From positions 153,794 to 217,793 of the forward strand of contig NZ_FQZN01000007.1 in assembly GCF_900142015.1 (NCBI RefSeq): a DNA stretch of 64,000 nucleotides, given 5' to 3'. A program made the translations under genes and the position numbers. This DNA comes from Bacteroides stercorirosoris. GTDB lineage: Bacteria; Bacteroidota; Bacteroidia; Bacteroidales; Bacteroidaceae. The notes below the pieces were generated by a model. That model was not told where the DNA came from. It was given only the letters and a program-made list of their open reading frames with translations, and searched no databases. Numbering within the stretch: the stretch's first letter is position 1; every line of letters starts with the position of its first letter. Positions 36,095-44,240 of the stretch are shown here, piece after piece.

Positions 36095-37528
36095 ATGGAA
36101 TCGAATAAGATAATACCGAAAGGGATCCTCTTCCCGTTCATCCTGCTCACTACGCTTTTCTTTGCCTGGGCTGTGCCGAACAATCTTACGGATACCATGC
36201 TTGCGGCTTTCAAGCGAATCATGAGCATGAGTGATTCGAAGACGGCCTGGATACAGGTAGTGTGTTATCTGTTGGGATATGGATGCTGTGCTGTTCCCGG
36301 TGCCTTGTTCATCAAGAAGTATACTTATAAATCAGGCGTGATGCTGGGACTTGGCCTGTATGCTTTTGGAGCCTTGCTGTTCTATCCTGCCATGCTCAGC
36401 TCGGGAGTGAATGTTGATTTCAGCTTCTTTATGTACCTGCTTGCAATCTTCGTTCTTTTTGCCGGACTTTCAATTCTGGAGACATCTACCAATTCCTATG
36501 TATTGGCAATCGGTCCTGAAAGTACTGCAACACGCCGTCTGAATCTGTCGCAAGCTTTCAATCCGTTCGGGGCGATTACAGGAGTAGTGATCAGTCAGAT
36601 TTTCATCCTCTCACAACTGAATGGAATGACGGCGACAGAGCGTGCTCAACTTCCGGTTGAGGAGTTGGTCGCCATCCAGGGACAGGAATTGAGTGCTGTC
36701 ACTGCGGCTTATGTGGTTCTTGGCCTGGTGATGTTGGTGCTTTTGCTTGCCATCCGGCTTACCAAGATGCCGAACCTCAGCGAGAAAGGGGAAAAGGTGG
36801 AATTTGCTGCTACCCTCCGTCGCCTGATAAAGAATAGGAATTACGTATGGGGGGTGGTTGCACAGTTCTTCAATATTGGTGCACAGATAGCTGTATGGTC
36901 TTTCGTCATCCGTTATGCCATGCAACAACTCAATTTTGACGGCGTATTGGCTTCTTTAGGCGACTCAGCCTCTGCGGAGGCCGTTGTCAACGCATTGCGT
37001 GGTGTAGAACCGGTGGCCGCCGCATTCTATAACGGATGCGAATGGCTCGGATTGGATGACTTGCTGCCGCGTACGGCGGAACAGGCCGCAGCCACTTACT
37101 ATATCATGTCGCTCATTCTTTTTGTAACCATGAGATTTGTATGTACTGCAATGATGAAGTATGTGAAAGCCTATAAACTTTTGATAGGGCTTGCCCTTCT
37201 TGCTGTAATGTGCTGTTTGGGTGCCATGTTCGGTAAGGGAAGCTTCGGAGTCTATTGCCTGATGGGTATTTCCGGTTGTATGTCATTGATGTTCCCGACC
37301 ATTTACGGATTCGGCCTTACAGGTTTGGGTAATGACACTAAAATCGGTGGTTCATTCATGGTAATGGCTATTGCCGGTGCCGCTGTTCTGACTCAAATCC
37401 AGGGTATCGTTTCCGACCAGACAGGTAGTATTATGGCTGCTTATGTTGTACCGGCCGTTGCTTTTGCAGTGATTGCCTATTACGGTTTCTTCATTGCTAG
37501 GAAACAGGAAAGTGGGGATTGCATGTAG
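36095..37528 (+). CDS. fucP: FucP-type MFS permease (L-fucose/D-arabinose:H+ symporter family)
   Basis: 477 residues with 12 predicted membrane helices. The N-terminal FFAWAVPNNLTDTMLAAFKRIM and VCYLLGYGCCAVPGALF are typical of FucP-related sugar:proton symporters, as is LNLSQAFNPFGAITGVV. It is about 40 residues longer than E. coli FucP; the extra length lies in two loops, residues about 180-205 (GMTATERAQLPVEELVAIQG) and about 290-345 (a hydrophilic loop before PRTAEQAAATYY). E. coli FucP also carries D-arabinose. It would import the monosaccharide for FucI. Confidence 0.9.
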   Translation: MESNKIIPKGILFPFILLTTLFFAWAVPNNLTDTMLAAFKRIMSMSDSKTAWIQVVCYLLGYGCCAVPGALFIKKYTYKSGVMLGLGLYAFGALLFYPAMLSSGVNVDFSFFMYLLAIFVLFAGLSILETSTNSYVLAIGPESTATRRLNLSQAFNPFGAITGVVISQIFILSQLNGMTATERAQLPVEELVAIQGQELSAVTAAYVVLGLVMLVLLLAIRLTKMPNLSEKGEKVEFAATLRRLIKNRNYVWGVVAQFFNIGAQIAVWSFVIRYAMQQLNFDGVLASLGDSASAEAVVNALRGVEPVAAAFYNGCEWLGLDDLLPRTAEQAAATYYIMSLILFVTMRFVCTAMMKYVKAYKLLIGLALLAVMCCLGAMFGKGSFGVYCLMGISGCMSLMFPTIYGFGLTGLGNDTKIGGSFMVMAIAGAAVLTQIQGIVSDQTGSIMAAYVVPAVAFAVIAYYGFFIARKQESGDCM

Positions 37529-37555
37529 AAAACTTATAATTTAAAACAAAATATT

Positions 37556-38740
37556 ATGAAAAAAGTGTTTTTATTTTTAACGACTTTAATAAGCTTGTTG
37601 GCTCTGACTATTGATGCTTCAGCTCAGATTGATAGAGGAGAATTAGGAAGTCTGACCACAGTCAAAGACGGATTATGTAGCCGTCGGATAAGCAGTGCCG
37701 ATAAAACCGGTAATAACGGTGACTGCGTAGGGCAGTTTAAACCGGGAGAAAAATGGAGCGTGGAAATTCCCGGAACGGGTGTCATCAACCACATTTGGTT
37801 TACTATCGCTCCGACAAGCATCATGAGAAACGATCTTATATTCCGTATTTATTGGGATGGAAACAAATACCCCTCTGTAGAAGCTCCTATCGCTGCTTTC
37901 TTCGGAAACGGTTGGGACGAGAAATATGAGTTCATCTCTCTGCCGTTGGCAGTTGGTCCAAGAGATGGTACGGGGCTTGCCTGCTATTTCCAGATGCCTT
38001 TCGAGAAGGGAGCACGTCTGGAAATTGAGAACCAAAGTGACGAGCCCTTGACTCACCTCTACTACTATGTGGACTATACCGAGATGGATAAGCTGCCTGC
38101 CAATTCAGGACGTTTTCATGCTTGGTTCAACCACGAGACAACCGACGCTCTCCCCGAAGGCGAAACCGAGTGGGGGTTGGTAGGCACTCCGGGTTGCAAT
38201 GTAGATGGTGCCAACAACTATCTCTTTGCCGATATTAAAGGTAAAGGACACTTTGTAGGTATCAACTACTATATCCACTGTCCGTCGCCTATGTGGTACG
38301 GCGAAGGCGATGACCTGATTATCATCGACGATGAACCGAAGAAAGCCTTGAGAGGTACGGGAACGGAAGACTTTTTTAACACTTCTTGGTGTCCGGCAAG
38401 TATCTTTACGCATCCCTACTACGGCTATGCTCGTGTGAACCGTGACAACGGTTGGTTGGGAAGAACGCACGCTTACCGCTTTTTTATTGCCGATCCCATC
38501 TACTTCAACACCTCTTTCAAAGGTTCTATCGAGCATGGGCACAACAACAACTTGACTCTCGATCTTAGCAGTGTCGCTTACTGGTATCAGTCCGAGGCTC
38601 ATGAGTTGCCTGCCGCTCCGACTAAAGCCGACAGAGCACCGAAACCATTCATCCGCGACCAAGATATGCATCGTTGGAGACATGAGTGGAGAAAGAACTT
38701 CGGCAATGGCTCAAAATTGTGGGGTAATGAAAGAAAGTAA
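37556..38740 (+). CDS. DUF2961/GH172-family furanosidase (paralogue A)
   Basis: 394 residues with a signal peptide (TIDASAQ). DUF2961 defines GH172; known members act on alpha-D-fructofuranosides or are exo-alpha-D-arabinofuranosidases. The double-jelly-roll family motifs are present: RRISSADKTGNNGD, GVINHIWFT, IYWDGN, and GTGTEDFF with Glu271, which aligns with the nucleophile (Glu270) of the Bifidobacterium enzyme. A second Glu about 17-21 residues further is absent (the region reads SIFTHPYYG). It is almost the same length as the protein at 57767-58951 and very similar over the whole chain (SSVAYWYQSEA, IRDQDMHRWRHEWRKN). It completes the fucI-fucP cluster, before the SusC gene. Confidence 0.88.
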   Translation: MKKVFLFLTTLISLLALTIDASAQIDRGELGSLTTVKDGLCSRRISSADKTGNNGDCVGQFKPGEKWSVEIPGTGVINHIWFTIAPTSIMRNDLIFRIYWDGNKYPSVEAPIAAFFGNGWDEKYEFISLPLAVGPRDGTGLACYFQMPFEKGARLEIENQSDEPLTHLYYYVDYTEMDKLPANSGRFHAWFNHETTDALPEGETEWGLVGTPGCNVDGANNYLFADIKGKGHFVGINYYIHCPSPMWYGEGDDLIIIDDEPKKALRGTGTEDFFNTSWCPASIFTHPYYGYARVNRDNGWLGRTHAYRFFIADPIYFNTSFKGSIEHGHNNNLTLDLSSVAYWYQSEAHELPAAPTKADRAPKPFIRDQDMHRWRHEWRKNFGNGSKLWGNERK

Positions 38741-38979
38741 AGTGAATTAAACGAGTATTATGAAAACTATATTTTTTATCTAAATTTAATGTTATAATAT
38801 TTAATCGTAACTATTCAGTTATACAAACTTGCTATCATTCAATGTATTACAATTAGTAATATGCTTCATTTTGAGCCTTTTTAGACCAAACCCATTAGAG
38901 TCTCTAATAAATAAATATTGATAATCAATGAATTAGGGCATCATAGATAGCTGGGTAGTTACATTTAATCTTAACGCTG

Positions 38980-41900
38980 ATGAAAAACAGGAATATGCTA
39001 CAAAAGTGGCTTATCATTCTTTTCTTAGGCTTGATAACCCAAGCGGTTTCCGCACAGAACGTCAATGTACATGGTGTTATTAGTGATGAAACTGGAGAAA
39101 CAATGATAGGTGTATCAGTATTGGTTAAAGGGACATCAACCGGAGTAGTAACCGATATAAACGGTCATTTCTCGCTTTCTGTTCCAAAGAACAGTGTTTT
39201 GTCGATTTCTTATATTGGATATAAAAGCCAGGAAATCTCCGTAAATGGAGCTAAAAAACTGAACATAGAGATGGAGCCGGAGGCTCAAAACCTGGAGGAA
39301 GTCGTTATCGTAGCTTACGGACAACAAAAGAAAGTTTCGGTTACAGGCTCTATGTCAAGTATCAATAACGAAGCGTTGCTGAAGTCTCCGTCGGCATCTT
39401 TGGGTAACGCCATTTCCGGTAAGTTGCCGGGTCTTTCTACGGTACAATATTCAGGTCTTCCCGGTGCTGATGACCCTGTGATTTTGATTCGAGGTCAATC
39501 TTCATTCAATGGTTCATCGCCTTTGGTTTTGGTGGACGGTGTAGAACGTTCGTTCACGCAGATTGACCCGAATGAGGTTGCCGACATCACCGTGTTGAAG
39601 GATGCTTCCGCTACCGCTGTGTATGGTGTGCGTGGTGCTAACGGTGTTATTTTGGTAACCACCAAGCGTGGTGAAGTCGGTAGAACTAAAGTATCCGCAT
39701 CTACCTCATGGGGTATACAGAGCGTAACCAACTTTATTGATATGGCGAACTCTTATACTTATGCTACCGCTTATAATAATGCCCGTATCTCGGATGGTAA
39801 TCAACCGGCTTTCCAGCCTGCTATTATCGACCACTTTAAGAATCATGATAATCCGCTTCTCTATCCGGACATCGATTGGATAGACTATGTGATGAAAGAC
39901 CGTGCTTTGCAGAGCCAGCACAACATATCTGTATCGGGTGGTAACCAGGTGGCACGTTATTTCGTGTCAGCAGGTTTCCTCGACCAGGATGGTTTGTTCC
40001 GTTCTTTCGATAAGGATTCCAACACCAACTTCTCATACAAACGTTACAACTACCGTGCTAACTTAGACCTTTCTTTAGGTAAATATCACGAACTCTCTAT
40101 CAACCTCGGTGGTCGTGTTGAGAACAAGCACAGTCTTAGCAGTTCGGAGGAACGTATCTTTGTCTATTTGATGGATGCGCAGCCTTTCTCCGGTGCTGGT
40201 ATTATAGATGGCAGATGGGTACTCGCTAATAGAGATCTTATCGACCCGACGGGTCTTGAAAATATTGTGAGCGGCATCGACGGTTTGGACACGTTCTATG
40301 GTCAGGGTTATACTTTTTCCTCTACCAATGTGTTGAATGCCGATATCATCTACAAATTGAACATGGATTTCCTGACCACGGGATTGGATTTCCGTATAAA
40401 GGCTTCTTACAACTCTTCTTATGGGCAAACAAAGGACCGTACATGTGGTAAACCTGCTTCTTTCCGCCCTTATCTCACAGAGAATGGCGAAGTTGTTTAT
40501 CAACGTTCAGGTGACTACTGGAATCCGGGTTACAGTGAGTCTGCATGGTCCAACCGTGACTGGTATGCTGAGGCAAGCTTCAACTACAACCGCACGTTTG
40601 GCTACCACAACGTAGGCGCTTTGTTGTTGTACAACCAGTCTAAGATCTACTACCCCGGTTCTTATACTTCTATCCCCTATGGCTATGTAGGTTTGGTTGC
40701 ACGTGCCACTTACGACTACAAGCACCGCTATATGATCGATGCTAACATGGGTTATAACGGTTCTGAGAACTTTGCCGAAAGCAAGCGTTTCGGTTTCTTC
40801 CCCTCTTTATCTGTCGGTTGGGGCATTTCTGAAGAGAAATTCTGGAAACCCATCAAGTCAGTGATCTCTTACTTGAAGATACGTGCCTCTGTCGGTACCG
40901 TAGGTAACGACAACTGTCAAGGCCGTCGTTTCCTCTATTTGCCTTCTGCATGGGGTATCTGGAACGGATATTTCTCCAGCATGGGAAACTACCAAGGTTA
41001 TAACTTCGGTACCACGAACAATACTTTCTTGAACGTGGCACGTGAGATGTCTTCTTCTTCACCTGATGTAACTTGGGAAACCGCAGTGAAGTATAACATA
41101 GGTTTCGATGCCAAGTTTTATAAAGACAAAATCGGTTTGAATGTTGACTTGTTTAAGGAGAACCGTAAGGATATTCTGATTTCCAATGTGAATATGATTC
41201 AGTCACCTACGGCTGTCCGTCCTTCTTACATCAACTACGGTCGCGTAAAGAACCACGGTTACGAGGTGACTTTGTCTTACTCCGACAAGATTGGCAAGGA
41301 TTTCTCCTTCACCGTCTCTCCGTCGGTATCTTATGCCAAGAATAAAATTCTTGAATGTTCTGAGTTGAAGCGTAAAGACAAGTTGGTGAAAGCCGACAGT
41401 TATATAGGTCGTAAATTAGGTTTGACCGAAGACCAGGTGGTTTCTCCGGACTGGACCTATTCAACCGGTCATGCCATTGGTGCCCGTCGGGGATATGTTT
41501 TCTTCGGCCTTTACGAAGAAGGTGTAACCGAAGAGGCTTACCGCAACGCTTATGGAACGGATATCCCTCAACAGTTGGTTCCTGATTTGAAAAACGGTGA
41601 TGCTGTTTATGTTGACTTGGACGGTGATGGTTTGATTTTGGAAGAGTACGACCAGATTTACTCTGAAATTACGGATAATCCGAAATATGTATTCTCTTTG
41701 AACTTCGATTTCCGTTATAAGAATTTTGACTTTACTATGTTGTGGACGGGAGCTGGCCAGGTGAACCGTATCCTGCAAGGTCCTTACCGTAACCCTTTCG
41801 GTGAATCTCATCGTTCCGCTTTGATGCAGTGGGTGTATGATAACTCTTGGTCAGAGGATAACCCTGGCGGACATCTGCCGCGTCTTACCTTTACCAATGA

Positions 41901-42159
41901 GAAGCAGAACCGTGCTAACTCCGATCTTTGGTATCAAGATGCCCGTTACGTCCGTTTGAAGAACTTGGAGATTGGCTATACGCTGAGAAACAAGTCTTGG
42001 TTACCGAAAACCACGAATATGCGTTTCTACCTGAACGGAACCAATTTGTTGACATTTACTCCGTTTGATGCCAACGACCCCGAAAATACAGGCGGTGGTT
42101 CTGGATTTAGATACCCGCTGATGCGTGTTGTTAATTTAGGCTTGAAAGTTAACTTCTAA
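38980..42159 (+). CDS. SusC-like TonB-dependent transporter, first of two in the second PUL
   Basis: 1059 residues. Signal peptide ending in AVSAQ, then the carboxypeptidase-regulatory-like domain (VHGVISDETGETMIGVSVLVKG), TonB-box region (LEEVVIVAYGQQKKVSVTGS), plug (LVDGVERSFTQIDPNEVADI, LKDASATAVYGVRGANG) and a barrel ending in LGLKVNF. It is the full-length SusC type. A 240-base leader with two possible LacI-type half-sites precedes it. It pairs with the SusD encoded 10 bases downstream. Confidence 0.95.
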   Translation: MKNRNMLQKWLIILFLGLITQAVSAQNVNVHGVISDETGETMIGVSVLVKGTSTGVVTDINGHFSLSVPKNSVLSISYIGYKSQEISVNGAKKLNIEMEPEAQNLEEVVIVAYGQQKKVSVTGSMSSINNEALLKSPSASLGNAISGKLPGLSTVQYSGLPGADDPVILIRGQSSFNGSSPLVLVDGVERSFTQIDPNEVADITVLKDASATAVYGVRGANGVILVTTKRGEVGRTKVSASTSWGIQSVTNFIDMANSYTYATAYNNARISDGNQPAFQPAIIDHFKNHDNPLLYPDIDWIDYVMKDRALQSQHNISVSGGNQVARYFVSAGFLDQDGLFRSFDKDSNTNFSYKRYNYRANLDLSLGKYHELSINLGGRVENKHSLSSSEERIFVYLMDAQPFSGAGIIDGRWVLANRDLIDPTGLENIVSGIDGLDTFYGQGYTFSSTNVLNADIIYKLNMDFLTTGLDFRIKASYNSSYGQTKDRTCGKPASFRPYLTENGEVVYQRSGDYWNPGYSESAWSNRDWYAEASFNYNRTFGYHNVGALLLYNQSKIYYPGSYTSIPYGYVGLVARATYDYKHRYMIDANMGYNGSENFAESKRFGFFPSLSVGWGISEEKFWKPIKSVISYLKIRASVGTVGNDNCQGRRFLYLPSAWGIWNGYFSSMGNYQGYNFGTTNNTFLNVAREMSSSSPDVTWETAVKYNIGFDAKFYKDKIGLNVDLFKENRKDILISNVNMIQSPTAVRPSYINYGRVKNHGYEVTLSYSDKIGKDFSFTVSPSVSYAKNKILECSELKRKDKLVKADSYIGRKLGLTEDQVVSPDWTYSTGHAIGARRGYVFFGLYEEGVTEEAYRNAYGTDIPQQLVPDLKNGDAVYVDLDGDGLILEEYDQIYSEITDNPKYVFSLNFDFRYKNFDFTMLWTGAGQVNRILQGPYRNPFGESHRSALMQWVYDNSWSEDNPGGHLPRLTFTNEKQNRANSDLWYQDARYVRLKNLEIGYTLRNKSWLPKTTNMRFYLNGTNLLTFTPFDANDPENTGGGSGFRYPLMRVVNLGLKVNF

Positions 42160-42169
42160 ATAATTGTAT

Positions 42170-44215
42170 ATGAAAAAAATAAATTCAATAAAATCCATAC
42201 TGCTGTTGGCGATCATCTCTTTTGTGGGTGTAGGTTGTGTGGACGAAATTAAGTTTGGAAACGCGTTTTTGGAGAAGGCTCCGGGAGAAGACGTGAACGA
42301 AGATGTTATCTTCTCCAAGAAGGTATATACAGACTATTTGTTGTGGCAGTGCTACGAGGGACTTTTTACTCCATTTAAGAATTGCTATGCAGGTAATGGA
42401 CAATTTGAAACCTTGTCCGATATCATGCACTCTGAAGAGGGATGGGACTCTATGGGGCGTTTCCATTATACGGGCGTTTTGTCTGCCTCCAACGCTAACC
42501 CGGGTTGGTTGGTTGCCCGTGCGGCTTACATTACATCGGGGGGGATGGAGAATATGAGTAATACTGCTTTCCGCTGTATTTGGACCGGCATACGCGACTG
42601 TTGCTTGCTGTTGGATAACGTCGACCGCGTGCCCGATATGACCGATGCGGAAAAGGCACGTTACAAAGCCGAAGCGAAAGTGATTATGGCAAGTAAATAC
42701 TTTGACGGTATTCACAATTTTGGTGGTCTGCCTATCGTTGACCATGCGCTCGCCGTAGACGAGGTCTTGGAAAAACCGCGTTCTACCATTGAGGAAACTG
42801 TAACATTTGTTGTTCGTTTGCTGGATGAAGCCATCGCTGAACCTGAATTGCCGTGGAACATTCCCGCTTCAGAATTGGCTACTTGGGCAGGACGTGTTAC
42901 CAAAGCTTCGGCATTGGGTATTAAGGCAAAATTGTTGAACTATGTGGCAAGCCCCATTTTCAATAGTGATACTCCGTATTGTACTGAAGAGCCTCAAGAG
43001 GCTGTTAACGCCCTTCAGGTGTGGTATGGTAATTACGACGTGAAGCGTTGGGAAGCTGTGGTAGATGCGTGTGAAGAGTTCTTCCGGATGAATTCCGCTA
43101 ACGGTAACTATTACCAGTTGGAAGAGGCAACTACTCCCGATGAAGCAGGCTATCGTGCCGCTTTCCGTAAGGCATACCGTGCCCGTGGCAACAGAGAGTC
43201 TCTGCTTGAAGTACATGACCGTGTATATATGTTGGAGTGGGATAACCAGCCCGGCGGTTTCTGGCATGATGGTGGTATCGCTCCTACCTTAGAGTGGATG
43301 GAAATGTTCCCGTGGGCTGATGGTAAGAACTACGACGGACAGAAATATTACAATCAAAGACCCGCGCAGAGGGATATCTTCGAAAACCGTGATCCCCGTC
43401 TGTATGAATCTATTGTCGTACAAAAGCGTGACTATAAACATCAGATTTATGGTGAGGATAACCCCATACAGCTGTGGGAAGGTGGTGAGTTCTTGACTTC
43501 CGGCGCAAGATATAATTGTAAGCCTTGGGGATTGCCTACTTATAAATTTGTATTGGACTTGGGTGATGCTATTCAAGGTGGTAAAGGTACTATTGATAAA
43601 GAACCTTTCCAAACCTCTTATATTCGTTTGGCCGAACTCTATCTGATTTACGCTGAGGCATTGGCAGAGACTGGTAACAACGTAAAGGCATTGGAGCAAA
43701 TCAACAAGGTAAGAGCCCGTGTAGGTTTAGGTAAACTCGAAGTAATGAACCCCGAATTGAACTTGACTACCAATAAGGAGAATTTGATTAAGGAAATCAT
43801 GCGTGAACGTGCTTGTGAGTTAGGATTTGAGTATGAAAACCGCTTGCACGACATGAATCGTCGTGTTATGGAAAAAGACTTTAAGAAACATCTGCATGGA
43901 ATCCACATCTATCGTTTGGATGATGATAATGATTTGGTGTTGGAGAAATGGACGAAAGATAGCGGCGATCCTTTCCCGACCAAATTCTTATATGTGCCAT
44001 ATGACCTGAATGAAGGAGATGCTACAGCTGTAGGTTATACTATAATAAAAGATGGAAAGGAGTCAAAGATAGAATCACCTACGGGAATGACTGCAAACCC
44101 GCGTTTTGTTTGGGATAACCCCGGACGCTGGTCCAACAAGTGGTTGCTCGTTCCGCTGCCACCTGATGAAATTAATAAGAACTATGGTTTAACACAGAAC
44201 CCGGGATGGTATTAA
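42170..44215 (+). CDS. SusD/RagB-like lipoprotein, first pair
   Basis: 681 residues from the ATG at 42170; an ATG at 42164 would only add two residues before the signal. Lipobox VGVGC-VDE. Larger than the usual 500-600 residues for SusD. The SusD core is clear (FRCIWTGIRDCCLLLDNVDRVPD; ARYKAEAKVIMASKYFDGIHNFG; SYIRLAELYLIYAEALAETGN; LIKEIMRERACELGFE). It caps the SusC encoded just upstream. The ligand is probably an arabinan-type oligosaccharide given the neighbouring enzymes. Confidence 0.95.
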   Translation: MKKINSIKSILLLAIISFVGVGCVDEIKFGNAFLEKAPGEDVNEDVIFSKKVYTDYLLWQCYEGLFTPFKNCYAGNGQFETLSDIMHSEEGWDSMGRFHYTGVLSASNANPGWLVARAAYITSGGMENMSNTAFRCIWTGIRDCCLLLDNVDRVPDMTDAEKARYKAEAKVIMASKYFDGIHNFGGLPIVDHALAVDEVLEKPRSTIEETVTFVVRLLDEAIAEPELPWNIPASELATWAGRVTKASALGIKAKLLNYVASPIFNSDTPYCTEEPQEAVNALQVWYGNYDVKRWEAVVDACEEFFRMNSANGNYYQLEEATTPDEAGYRAAFRKAYRARGNRESLLEVHDRVYMLEWDNQPGGFWHDGGIAPTLEWMEMFPWADGKNYDGQKYYNQRPAQRDIFENRDPRLYESIVVQKRDYKHQIYGEDNPIQLWEGGEFLTSGARYNCKPWGLPTYKFVLDLGDAIQGGKGTIDKEPFQTSYIRLAELYLIYAEALAETGNNVKALEQINKVRARVGLGKLEVMNPELNLTTNKENLIKEIMRERACELGFEYENRLHDMNRRVMEKDFKKHLHGIHIYRLDDDNDLVLEKWTKDSGDPFPTKFLYVPYDLNEGDATAVGYTIIKDGKESKIESPTGMTANPRFVWDNPGRWSNKWLLVPLPPDEINKNYGLTQNPGWY

Positions 44216-44240
44216 AATCTTAATTCTAAAATAGCAAACA

